64,000 nucleotides of DNA from Crambe crambe (GCA_963924555.1 OZ004582.1:4836001-4900000), one strand, 5' to 3'. Shown: positions 1-11,165, numbered from the stretch's first letter. Numbers and translations are program-made. Notes: generated from the letters alone by a model not told the origin.

Positions 1-143
1 TGCAGTACATAGATAATTATGCTAAGGGTATATAGGTGTTTAGGATTATTATTATTGCTGACTGTGTGACTACGGTACATCAATTATGTACTACAACATG
101 CATGGCTGTAGAATATTAAGATTAGCTGTATCTATGCTTGCAG

Positions 144-1169
144 GTGTACCTACACCATTTAATCTGACACTCCCTGCTACTTTGGACCTGGAATTTGGGA
201 GGACTAGTATTATAGTTGTTAATGTGTCCTGGATTCAACAGGATGGTGCTGACTATGATATCTTCATTAGTCCACCTATTCCATATAGTAATACTTCAAG
301 GACTAGCATAATCATACCCAATGTCCCCTTCAATGTCCAGTACAATGTCACTGTAGTGGCTCACAGATGTCATGGCAGCTACACTTCATCTGCCACACTA
401 AATTACAGTGAGTCTAATCAGAATGGTTAGCAGCTCTTCCAGAAACCTTCCATATTCATGTAGGTCGCTGTGTCTTCCCCTCCATCAATCCAAGTTTGAG
501 ATTCTTAACTGATGTTGTGGGTGTGGCATCAGCTCCTGAAGGCACTGTCATTTCATTCTCATGTAATAATGAGAATCAAGTATTGGATGGCATAGATAAT
601 GCCACATGTAATGAGGGTAGGTGGAGTCCAGATATTGATGGTGTCATGTGCAGAGGTAAGTAGCTCTTCATCCTTATCATAATCATATGAAATGGTTGAG
701 CATTCCTATTCCAGGGGAATGTGGGTTACCTGTGTTTGGAGATGATATGGTGATCATAAATGATGACATCAATGCTACATCCGAAGGATCTTCCTTCAGC
801 TTCACTTGTGCTGATGCCACTGCTATCATCAGAACTGTCTGCTCAGCAAACGGCTCCTGGAATCCAGATCCTGCACATGCCATATGTGTCAATACTAGTG
901 CTAATCCCACCACTGGTATTGATGGAACTCCTCCAGTATCAACATCAACCATACTGACTGTGATATGCAGTATTGCATCTTTTATTGTGGGACTGGTTGG
1001 TGGGATTGCTTGTCGTTCTCTAGTCACATATTGCTGTAATAGAGATGAACACAACCTCCAACCCAGCCAGCCTCAACCTGATCCACTTTATGAGGCCATT
1101 ATACTCCCAGATAAAGAAAAATTGGAACTAAAAGACAATGTAGCATATGGACACTTCCAAGTAAATTAA
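144..1169 (+). CDS. FN3/CCP/CCP short-tailed membrane receptor, 3' part (receptor D)
   Basis: Three exons, 144-407, 464-655 and 715-1169, all entered in phase 1, with AG acceptors and GT donors; the 5' end lies outside the window. Exon 1 is one FN3-like beta-sandwich (Trp in strand B, a YNVTV strand). Exon 2 is one sushi/CCP module with four Cys and the G-x-W-S signature. Exon 3 encodes a second four-Cys CCP, a linker, one hydrophobic helix (about 915-1015), a Cys-rich juxtamembrane stretch and a tail of about 50 residues ending in TAA. The tail has two tyrosine motifs, LYEAI and NVAYG (NxxY type), but they do not make a classical ITAM. Probably a type I cell-surface receptor; ligand unknown. 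It shares exon structure with receptors A, B and C here. The first two ectodomain exons could also splice into the downstream long-tail exons of receptor A. Confidence 0.75.
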
Positions 1170-1260
1170 TTTTAATCAACTGGATGTTTATGTTGGTTGT
1201 TAATATTGTGTTCATTCATTTCAGACTATCATTATGACCTCATTGGTATAGCTATATATA

Positions 1261-1550
1261 ACAAGTGAGAGTAAAAACATTTCATCTAAATGAAAGAGTG
1301 ATGTAGGCTACGGAAACAAGGTGCTAGTATATACTTCATAAGCTCTATAGAATTGACAAACCCTACATTGACATAAACCTACATAGCTGCTGCCATATTA
1401 TCCTTTTGGCTGCACCTTGCAGCAATGTAGGTTTATGTCAATGTAGGGTTTGTCAATTCTGTAGAGCTTATGAAGTACATACCAGCACCTTGTTTCCGTA
1501 CGTTTTATAGTCATGTACTCAAGCCTAAATGTTTTTACTCTCATTGTTTG
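1261..1550. repeat. Foldback (inverted-repeat) element
   Basis: Arms of about 75 bp, 1310-1388 and 1426-1500, are near-perfect reverse complements around a loop of about 40 bp. An outer arm pair, 1261-1282 and 1529-1550 (sharing GAGTAAAAACATTT), extends the symmetry. It lies between the short-tail exon of receptor D and the ectodomain copy of receptor A. Probably a MITE or foldback element; no coding potential. Confidence 0.8.
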
Positions 1551-1648
1551 CATACTTTTTCAAGGGGCGTGGCTAAGGATGTCGAGAACGACCCTTTACC
1601 AAATAAGCTTACCACGCCCACCGCAACTCAGCAGGACAGTTTTTTTCT

Positions 1649-1882
1649 CCATTTAATCTGACGCTCCCTGCTACCTTGGACCTGGAATTTGGGAGGACTA
1701 GTATTATAGTTGTTAATGTGTCCTGGATTCAACAGGATGGTGCTGACTATGATATCTTCATTAGTCCACCTATTCCATATAGTAATACATACCCAATGTC
1801 CCCTTCAATGTCCAGTACAATGTCACTGTAGTGGCTCACAGATGTCATGGCAGCTACACTTCATCTGCCACACTATATTATA
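1649..1882 (+). pseudogene. Broken FN3-like pseudo-exon upstream of receptor A
   Basis: Copy of the FN3-like exon at 144-407. Its 5' end with the splice acceptor is missing: similarity begins abruptly after a T-run. A 19-nt internal deletion near 1787 shifts the frame. The donor-like GTGAG at the end survives. The exon cannot encode a full FN3 domain and probably is not spliced in, so receptor A may have lost this domain or may borrow the intact FN3 exon upstream. Confidence 0.8.
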
Positions 1883-1938
1883 GTGAGTCTAATCAGAATG
1901 GTCAGCAGCTCTTCCAGAAACTTTCCATATCCATGTAG

Positions 1939-4900
1939 GTCACTGTATCTTCCCCTCCATCGATCCAAGTTTGAGATTCTTAACTGATGTTGTGGGTGTG
2001 GCATCAGCTCCCGAAGGCACTGTCATTTCATTCTCATGTAATAATGAGAATCAAGTATTGGATGGCATAGATAATGCCACATGTAATGAGGGTAGGTGGA
2101 GTCCAGATATTGATGGTGTCATGTGCAGAGGTAAGTAGCTCTTCATCCTTATCATAATCATATGAAATGGTTGAGCATTCCTATTCCAGGGGAATGTGGG
2201 TTACCTGTGTTTGGAGATGATATGGTGATCATAAATGATGACATCAATGCTACATCCGAAGGATCTTCCTTCAACTTCACTTGTGCTGATGCCACTGCTA
2301 TCATCAGAACTGTCTGCTCAGCAAACGGCTCCTGGAATCCAGATCCTGCACATGCCATATATGTCAATTCTAGTGCTAATCCCACTACTGGTAGTATTCA
2401 TAATAATATGACAGCAGGAGCGGATGACACAATCATCATTATTGGTATGATGCATTACACCTTACAAGTTCTGCTATACATCTCCTTTAGACTTTCTGAT
2501 TATTATATTAGGAGTTGTAATTGCAAGAACTATCAATTAGAATGCCATAGCTGCCCCTAAAAATATCGATTATAACGGTACCAAGATTTAACAATGTTTT
2601 CTAGGGGGAAAACAGTATGTAATGCCCATAAAACTAATGTCACTCCATATATAACTTTGTTATGATCTCCACCCCCTAAACATTTCCTTTATCTGAATCA
2701 TGGTCACACATTCTGCTCTGCCAGCATAATGTGCCTCTTTATTGCTGTAGGAGGAGCAGTCGCTGGTGGGATCATTGTCGTGATCTTGGTCGTTATCATG
2801 GTGATATCTCTTATACTATTGAAGAAAATTAGAAGTAATATTTTTATGCTTTGTAAACCACCTCTTTCATCTTGTAGGTGAGACAAGAAAGAAAAGAAGG
2901 TTATTATGTAATAATTAAGCGCACCCTAAGCAAATGTCAAGTGGCAATTCTTCAATCACGCTTTTGTGGATTAATTGTGAACTATTGTGTCCCTCACATG
3001 TTTTCTATTATTTAGGACTGTGGAGCAGCATAATTATCAAGGTGTCAATTTTGAGGTAATCATAATAACATAATGTATAAATTAATAACCGAGTTATGAA
3101 TAAGCATTGTTTCATTTCATTGATAATGAAACCATTTCTTATGTCAAGCATACAATGATTAATTTTGTATAATATCAATTCATAAGATGTTACCGAGTGA
3201 ACACAGCAGGACTGTACATGATGTTCCTGTTAGTCCTGCACCCCAGTCTTCTTCACAAGAAAATGTACTAACTGTATACGTAAACTTATAATCCTGTACA
3301 TAGATATTGCTAAGCATACTTATTTTTTGTGTTCTATCATTCATAAGATGTTATCGAGTTCACATGATGTTCCTGCAGAGTACAGCACCATCAATCATGC
3401 TCGTACAGCCAAATCTTCAAAAAGAAGTCCTACAACTGTACGTACATACGTCAGCATCTATAGCAGTTGCTATTTCATAAATAGGTATTATATTATGTGC
3501 TCCATACAGTCTTTTTAGGGAGACTATTTTGATGGTATGTATTTGCAGAGGCATAACTCTATGCTATATGAATGATTCATGTGTAATCTGTATGGCCATT
3601 AAGGTAACACTTGGTGAACGTGCCGGTAAATCATGTGATGTTCCTGACCTGTTGGCAATTAGCCATGCTCGTAAGTCTTCGCAAGATCCATGTCATCTTT
3701 CTGTGGAGTACAATACCCTCAACCATGCTCATGTGCAGAAATTTCCTTCAAGGGTATGTCAGCATTGCAATAGATTCAATTGTAAAAGGGCTGTGGTCTC
3801 TGCCATTTTGTAGGCAGAAAAACACTGCTATATAATATCCATTAGTAGCTAACTAGCTAGATTCAAATAGTTTTTATGGCAACAATCGCATCACTTTTAC
3901 TGAATTGGAGATAGTACCAAAGATACAGTTACAGCTACTTCTATTTCTTTCAGAAACTCCGTAGTACTGCCAATCCATCCAGTGAGGATAAAGTTTTAGA
4001 CACTAGTGGTTTGATATATGCTGATCTTGCTTCCACCAAGAAGAAACCTTCTGTTATTAGAATGCCACCCCCCATCATTGAGCCTGTAGTTTATTCTGAC
4101 ATAACTGGAACCATTCCTCTTAAAACTGCTGCAACTGCACCTCCTAGCAGGCCACAGAAAAATCCAGGTAATAAGGGTATAGCTGTTTTAATGTGTTTAC
4201 AAGGTTGTAGACAAAAAAGATAATGGGGGAGGGGGGACTTTTGACATTAATAAACACTAGTTAGTTATTGGCTATGAGGTGGGGCTATCTAATTGCTGTG
4301 ATTTAACAGATGCAGCATGATATTATCCCAGAAGCCCCCCCCTCCCCCCCCCCCCCCCCCCCCCCCCAGTCCCCAAGTCCCCCCTTTTATACAGCAGTGG
4401 TTTATTCTACACCTACGTACTACGTATACTTATTAGAACTTGTAGACTAGTAAAATCCTTTGGTTAATTATTAGCTATGATTTTCAGATTCTCTACTGGA
4501 TCTTAATATGTTGCTAATCCAAATTCGTGAAGTGACATCTAATTGGTATTCATATACAAAAGCCATTGGAGTACCTGCCCAAATGCTGGATGAGATTGAT
4601 AACATGCAGCTAAATGACTATCACAAACTAGTGGAGGCACTGGATTACTGGTTCCGCATCCATTCAAAAGATCCTGCCCCTACTTGGAGGGAGTTGGCAC
4701 ATGGGTTAAAGGTCATTGGTCATGGAAAGCTTGCTGATGATATTATGAAAGTATACACCACAGGTAAGAATTTATATTAGAAATCTCTGTGATAGCCAGT
4801 CCCATGTAGATATAAAGGCTGGACTGTTTCCAAACAGAACTACTGTTTATCATAAGTTATGGTTTGGGATTACTGAGATTGTATCTCTCTGGGGATTATT

Positions 4901-5456
4901 GCTGAATTGAAATTTGAAAACATGTTTATGGCCATGGTAAAGTCTGTTTCAATATTAGTGTGTACAGTCTCCATGGAAATTTAAGCAACCTTGTGCCTGG
5001 TGTATACTTGCTACAGTACAACCTCTTCATCTGGAACCTTATCCTGGAACCTTGTCTATCATTTATTGGGATTAGGAATATGTACTATAAACATTTATTG
5101 ACAGTGGTTTGCACAACAATCAGTAGCAGCTACACCATTCTGGCATGTTTGTGCTAGCTACGAAAACATAAATACCGGTAGTGCAGCATAACCACAACAT
5201 TAATACTTCAGTCATCAGGACTGTAGCACTTATCAGACAGCCTGGGAAATAGTTTGGATAAAGATGTCCAGATAACCGAGACTCCACTGTAATATGAACA
5301 TTGTTTTGTGACTACTTATGTATACTGGATGGCTAACACTGTTGTTCATTAATAGGTGACCTTCCCATAGTGGTGGATGATAGTAGTCTACCTCCTTCTA
5401 CTCGGCGAACTTCAGAATCCCCTCCTCCTATACCTCCAAGATTAGATGACATTTAG
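1939..5456 (+). CDS. CCP receptor with tandem ITIM-like motifs and C-terminal death domain (receptor A)
   Basis: Eleven consecutive exons join with perfect phase: 1939-2130 CCP1; 2190-2390 CCP2; 2751-2834 membrane helix ending in KKIR; 2878-2899; 3016-3055; 3187-3273; 3348-3437; 3604-3753; 3954-4167; 4488-4763; 5356-5456. This gives about 485 residues; the signal peptide and first exons are not identified. The tail carries YSTI, VEYNTL, LIYADL and VVYSDI; the last three fit the ITIM consensus [SIVL]xYxx[ILV], and the last two are 25 residues apart. The 4488-4763 exon is a death domain: six-helix pattern, WYSYTKAIGVP, a PTWREL core and a final LADDIMKVY helix. The last exon ends PPPIPPRLDDI, a class II SH3-ligand pattern. 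Likely a signalling receptor coupling SH2-phosphatase recruitment with death-domain contacts. Odd: the fourth Cys of CCP2 is Tyr (near 2361). Confidence 0.8.
4334..4367. repeat. Poly-C tract in receptor A intron
   Basis: Almost uninterrupted run of C with one T, in the intron before the death-domain exon. A G-rich stretch lies upstream near 4225-4237. The paralogous intron in copy B has a pure G-run (42993-43007) followed by a C-run (43054-43065), so the G-then-C arrangement is shared. Confidence 0.85.
5014..5289. mobile_element. pogo/Tc1-mariner-like MITE in last intron of receptor A
   Basis: Starts CAGTACAACCTCTTC and ends in ACTCCACTG; each end is bounded by TA (5012-5013 and 5290-5291), as expected for a TA-targeting Tc1/mariner-superfamily element. 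The ends are diverged inverted repeats. No transposase is encoded. The same element sits at about 43728-44013 in copy B, so it predates the segmental duplication. Confidence 0.6.
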
Positions 5457-5498
5457 TTATGTTTCAATCCTTGATTTAGATACCAACTAGCTGTCTAC

Positions 5499-5499
<1 letters not shown>

Positions 5500-5546
<47 letters not shown>
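5500..5546. repeat. (TTA)n microsatellite
   Basis: About 15 perfect ATT/TTA units just after the receptor A stop codon. Copy B has only a few units at the matching place (near 44213), so the locus is length-variable. Confidence 0.95.
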
Positions 5547-5987
5547 GAGTGTTAGTTGTTTACATAATTCTGATTAATGGTATGCAATTTATTTAATTGC
5601 TAAGATTCCAGACATAATAGCTAAGTGATTCATTCGTGGACAGAAAAAAAGCCCTGCCAATAACAAGGACCAAGTAGCTAGCTAGCTGAATAAGTAGAGC
5701 CTGAAAGCCTGCTGAGCTAACTGTATACATGCAGGGATGAAAGCTGCATGGCTGATACATGTAAATAAATACGCATGTCAAGGAGTATGTAGAAACTGAT
5801 TGATAGGATCATCCTTCACAAGGTGGCTAGTACAGTGAACCTGTAATGCTTGCTATAAAGCACTTAGCTAGCTAGATAGCGTAGAGGTGACCTACTAGGC
5901 CAACAATTCACTCAAATGCCTACAATCCACTTTGATAAAAGGTAGTGGCAGAACAACGTGGGAAACCTGGGCATGATATAGTAACCA

Positions 5988-5997
5988 TATATAAAAA
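5988..5997 (+). promoter_or_regulatory. TATA-box-like sequence upstream of GH76 copy A
   Basis: TATATAAAAA about 108 bp before the ATG at 6105, conserved at 44575-44584 ahead of the copy B start. No other element is obvious; function inferred from motif and position only. Confidence 0.4.
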
Positions 5998-6104
5998 TGC
6001 TGACCACATGACCAATAACAACCACTAGCATTTCCCATAATTAGATATCTACAAAAGCACATGACTGAAATTTCATAAGGAAAGAATTTCCTGACAGCAT
6101 CTTC

Positions 6105-8212
6105 ATGGAAAAGAGCTCTGTGGCCATTGTCTTTCTTCTAATCACCATAACATATTTCACTCCTAGTCTTTCATGGAGTCCAAGTGAGTCAAAACACCAG
6201 ACTACAACTGAAGCTGCCACTCGAGCTTACCAAGCACTTGAAGGCATCTTTAACTACTACTGGAAATCCGATCCTCTTGCCACCAAAATCAAGTTCCTGT
6301 TCATATGTGGACAAGTAGGTGGGTGGGGGAAACCGCGTTCAGAGAATGAATGCAGTTGTAATGATCATAAAGCTTGTGTGAACTGTTATAGATGGTTTGA
6401 TGCCATTTTATTGGAGTCTGTGGCCACTTATGGGATCTATACAGATTCTAAGAATCATTCTGAAATGGCTGAAACTATTTATGATCACTCGCCCTACAAT
6501 GGAAATTGGAATGCGACAGCGATATGTACTTTTATTGATGACTTTTCCTGGTATGGAATAGCATATCTTCGTGTGTAGGAGTGGTTGCAGGTAAAATAAT
6601 AGTTCATATAATTATTGAAGGAGACCTATCCTTAGTTGTAGTGGAGAAGACAATCCTGGCAGCTAGCGAATCTTTACCACCTTATTTAATGTGATGTGAA
6701 ATTAATGGCTACCTATATTTTCTGTAATAGGATGAGAAGTGGCTGAATCGTTCCATAGCCCTTTATGACTGGGCATGGCAATATGGCTGGGATGACCCAT
6801 GCGGGGGTTTCTGGTGGAGCAACTGTGATGACTCCAAATTCAAGGACTCCATCACTATAGTTGAAGTCATGCATTTCTCTGCAAAATTGGCGTTTATGTT
6901 TCCGAATGAATCTCGTTACTTGAACAACACCTTGAAAGTTTGGGATTGGTTCTTCAGTTTTGACAATGGATATGGCTTGATGAGTGATGAATACCTAGTC
7001 TCAACTGGAGCAATTCCAGAGAAATGTTGCAATTCTACATCTACATCTGAAGCTCAAAATCGATGTCAAAACACTCGCCTTCCTGGTACTTCATACAACC
7101 AAGGATTATTGATGAGTACCTGTGCATATTTGTACATTCAGACTGGTAATATCATATATCATAAGACAGGACTGAGACTCCTAGATGCCATAATTGCTAA
7201 CTATACCACCAAGGATGGAATTTTAGTTGATGAACCACGCTCTTATCAATCTTTCGAGGGTGCATGTTGGGGAAATGCTGATCCTGGAGGGGATTGGTAC
7301 TCCTTCAATGGTATATTCATGCTCCATCTGGGATACTTTACCGATTTGCTCTGGCAAAATAAATCCCTTGAGGTCAAAGATTTACAGAGTATTAGAAACC
7401 TGATTAACAAGACCAGTGAAGCTGCTTGGAACAGATCTGCACAATGGCCACCATTTGATTCGACTGATGGTTGTAACATAGGGGTAGACTCTGTTGATTC
7501 TAAGGCTAATTACCCTAAATTTCATTGGTGGTGGGGAGAACATAAAGATGAAACATTACAGCTTATTCCTCCAGATCCAAAGTATTTCTTTCATAGGCGT
7601 AAACTAGGCTGCACTGCTATTGATGGAGGCTCCCCCATTTGGAAAGGGAAAACCAAAACTGAAGATGCATGCATGGAAAAGTGTCAATCTAATTACGAAT
7701 GTTCTAAATATCAATTCAAGATTCCAAATGGTGCTCCGAAACTTAACTGCTGGCTGTGGTCCTTCAATAGATCCAATCACCAATGTCGACTGAATAAAGA
7801 GGATTTTAGCATTGGTATCAAACGTCCTGTGGGAAATGCAACATGCTCCGCCAAGTGTGGATTGAAAGAGCCTCAGAAAATTGACCATGGTGTATGCTAT
7901 TGTGATGAGAATTGTGCTTTTCACATGGATTGCTGTCTGGACTATGCCGATCACTGCAAGCCTGCCAAGCCTATCCTTTGCAAAGGGAACTGTACAGACT
8001 TGACCCCCAGGCCCATACCACAGGGGGGATACTGCTGGTGTTTCGATGGCTGCAATGGGTGGTTCACCGATAACAACAGTGCTGGAAGTTGCTGTCCTGA
8101 TTATCCACAGGAGTGCATGCAGTTAAGCATACCTGTGTGCTTAGATGGTCGTACTCAAACATCAGCTCTAAGCCTATTTCTGGCACAAATGAAAGTATTG
8201 GGACTGAAATAA
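6105..8212 (+). pseudogene. GH76 alpha-1,6-mannanase-like secreted protein with PAN-like and two somatomedin-B-like domains, copy A (nonsense codon)
   Basis: Two exons, 6105-6590 and 6731-8212, would give about 655 residues. Residues 1-23 are a signal peptide. GH76 signatures follow: the catalytic Asp pair in IDDFSWYGIAYLRV (end of exon 1), CGGFWWS, and SYNQGLLM in exon 2, the usual barrel order. From about residue 445 comes a Cys-rich PAN/apple-like segment, then two somatomedin-B-like modules (about 532-572 and 578-623) with the CYCD..C..DCC pattern. GH76 enzymes cleave alpha-1,6-mannan. Copy A has TAG at 6576-6578 where copy B has TAC (Tyr), 14 residues after the catalytic Asp pair, leaving a 157-residue product without the rest of the barrel. 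Exon 2 is otherwise fully open, so the lesion looks recent; a base-call error or readthrough cannot be excluded. Confidence 0.85.
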
Positions 8213-8672
8213 CTGCTCTAGTAGTTGAGTTCTGAATATTTAATGCCAATGTACAAAGCCAACTCTCTAAAAATGACTAGCTACTGTGATTAAAGGTCCT
8301 ATTATTCTAGCTAAGAAAATTATTTATATATATATATATACCCAGGATGTGTGAACATAGGACCTATGATACTTTGTTATCTTCATGTTAGAGTGAATAT
8401 TGTTGCGTTGGTGTCTCTGTGTCATGCTTTGGTAGCTATAACTAGTGGTATTTGATGACCACTGATTGCTAATGACTGAGGGAGGAAACCATGTAGCGAT
8501 CAAGCTAGCTAATACAACATAAAGGATTCCATTCATGCTGAGCCACTGAGCCACAGCTAGCAAAAAGAACATTTTAGCTATTAAATTCTAATGATTAGCT
8601 ATATAGCTAGAATATCACAAAGGTATTCCTAAAAAATATACTTGCCATAAACTATGTATTCTAGTTAACTAG
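8213..8672. other. Convergent intergenic spacer, copy A
   Basis: Lies between the 3' ends of the GH76 gene (+) and the unknown gene (-). Holds a short (TA)n tract at 8326-8340. At 8432-8437 it reads TAGCTA where copy B has only TA. No gene seen. Confidence 0.6.
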
Positions 8673-11048
8673 CTAAATATAGTTAAGTAAGCCTGTTTCA
8701 TCTAGTGGTTCCTTCAACCATTTTTCGGACAGTGTAATCCAATCATCGACTGAACCAACTTCTGTGGGAGACTTTTTAAATTCTTGTTTCTGTTTCTTTT
8801 TGTCTACATTCTTACATTTCTTTGTCACATTATTTATGCTAACTTTACGTGATCTTAGATTTCTCGTTGAACGGGCAACATTTTCCTCCTTCTCTTGTTC
8901 CTTGTTTACAGGATGGCTGCAAATGTCCTGATCTTTTAGTACATTACCATCATCAGTTGGATCATTGGAGAGCTTTATGTCCATACAGCGAAACTCAGTT
9001 ATCAATTTTGATTTCCCTAGCATTGCAGGACTATGATCAGCATCAGTAGATGACTTTTTGGTGTTAATACATGATGGGACATGCTTTGTCCTAGCCATCA
9101 GTCTGGCAACGTCAGACCTGTTATTTTGATGAAACTGTAAATCCTTTCTCAAACAAATGTCTCTAAAACTCACTGGTCTTGTACATTTAATGGTGCCACG
9201 TGATTGATTTAGTGATGAAGCATTTTTATATAAACAACCAGAAGGACGAGTTATAGCAGTTGTATTTCTTTGATTATACAAGTATAAAATATCTGTTGTA
9301 TCCTCTAATAGCTTATGCATGTCGTCAATACCAAGATCATCTAGTTTTAACCATCTTTTCATTAGTGGATCCTTACAGAGAGGTAGCTATCACTTTTCTT
9401 CCTTTACATGTATGAATTTCTCTCTTCATTGTATCTTCACTAAAACTAGTTTGCATTGCTCTTCGAAAATCCTTTCTTCTTTGCTCAACTCTTGCATCAT
9501 GCTGCTTTCTTCTTGGCTCCACCCCTCTATCACATGAGGACTCAGCAATGCTATTGGAATCAACAAGACTTGCTAGGTTGACATATGAGAGCCCTACTGT
9601 TTTCAATAAAGTGATATTTCCCAGAATGCCATTCCAATTATCTAATAGAGTGTCAAAAATGTTACTTTTTTGAGTATCTTTGGGAGGAGTCTCAGTACTA
9701 GGACTTAAGTGCATGTTTACGGTGCCTGCGATTGTTCCACCATATCCGCTAAACAGGACTTTGCTATGACCTGAGTATACATGATCTGGGCATTCAAATG
9801 AATCTGTGCTCAAGATGTTTAAATCCCTTTCCACATTTTTCTTCCAATAATCATGATCGTTTGAAATTGCATGAGGCAATGAATACACACCTCTCGGTTT
9901 CACTTTATCGACACCATTCTGGTCAGGGCAGACACTTTTCAGCCAATCTATACTCACTGATTTATTACAATCATCAGTCTGTATGAAGTGGTAAAATAAC
10001 CCTGTCTGACAAAACAGGTATGAGCATGGAAGAGTCAGCATACACCTGCAAGCACTGCAGAGATCTGGAAGACTCAGCAGCAGTGGAAATCTCTTGACAA
10101 GTTCGTTCAATAAAATCAAAGTCATTACTGGTGTTATCAATATCTGTGTTGATGTCCACTTCACCATTCAGTTTTTCTTGTTCCTGCAATAGGTAAAGTA
10201 TGCACTATATATGCTATAGCTACACAGTTGTCACTGCATGCTTATAGTTTATAGCTACATACGAACTAGCTAGCTAGCTTTTATGCATTATGATTTATGA
10301 TTTCAATGTAGCTATTAGTAGTAAGTACAGGCAATGAATTTTTTTAAACTTTGAATTCAGTACCCATTTTATAGCATCCTTAAAATAGTGGCTGCTTAGG
10401 TTGTGGTCTTGCTAGATATTTTATAATGTATAGGGTTTACATCATGTGGAATTCCAGTCTTGATGATGGTTGCTAGTTCCACACTGCTAGGAATCTTGGA
10501 AATTTCAGTCCCCTCATCTGTGTTTTTTTCCAGTTTCCCAGACTTGCACAAGTTTTCAACAACATCACTGCAGCTTGAGGTCTTTGATGCATATCCAGAA
10601 TCTTCCACAGTGAAGAGTAGGCAGTCTTGTTCACTCCTAACACAGTGATCCACAGCAGTATCTCTGGCATCATCAGCATTATCAGTCATCTTCTTACTCT
10701 TTTGCATCTTTAGGTAATCTAATTCATCTAGTTTGCCATTGCCACCATTTGAATCGGCTTGGGTGAATGACTGGATGGATGGATGCCATGGACTTTTTGG
10801 TGATTGAGGTGCACACATTTTCTGATTGAGTGAATCAGAGGCCTTTTTTGTCGGTAATAAACTGCTGGTTTTTTTAAGATCACGAACTGGTGGATTTGTC
10901 TTCTTCTCTTGTGTGCATAGAGATGATCTCCTACTATTTTTCTTCCGATTGGAGTCTAAGTGACAAAAAAATCCATATAAATATTTCTAGCAGCTGCTGG
11001 GAACTTATTATACTCACTCAGGGTAGTTCTTGCACTTTTGAAGCCCAT
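8673..11048 (-). pseudogene. Three-exon gene of unknown function, copy A (frameshifted)
   Basis: Counterpart of the intact gene at 47212-52821. Exons on the minus strand: 11018-11048 (ATG, 31 nt), 10441-10955 (515 nt) and 8673-10183. The first two exons are intact and join in phase. The long third exon is split over three frames by two 4-nt insertions relative to copy B: near 9975-9978 (AATCATCAGTCTG against AATCATCTG) and at 9384-9387 (GGTAGCTATC against GGTATC). A 3-nt in-frame insertion near 9690 is harmless. The predicted product would stop within the first 80 residues of exon 3. The family is not recognised; see the copy B entry. Confidence 0.8.
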
Positions 11049-11165
11049 TTTGAATGGACACACTGTTGTATCATGGAGCTGCTACGGGCCGGCCATTGGT
11101 ATTTAGCGCGCGCGCTTATTCATGCGCGTGAGCAATACGCATGCGCATTACGCATGTGCTATGCA
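11049..11165 (-). promoter_or_regulatory. TATA-less promoter with CCAAT and NRF1-like sites, copy A
   Basis: Directly upstream of the minus-strand start at 11048. Reading from the gene, there is a CCAAT box (CCAATGG, about 11093-11099), then alternating GCGCGC and palindromic GCATGCGCAT, resembling an NRF1 site. The same arrangement precedes the copy B gene (52822-52930), shortened by small deletions. Supports 11048 as a genuine first exon. Confidence 0.5.

Noticed and set aside
1083-1160. Classical ITAM in the short tails of receptors D and C
   Set aside because: The first tyrosine motif fits YxxI, but the second (YGHF or YGHS) lacks the Ile/Leu, and the spacing is longer than the usual 6-12 residues.
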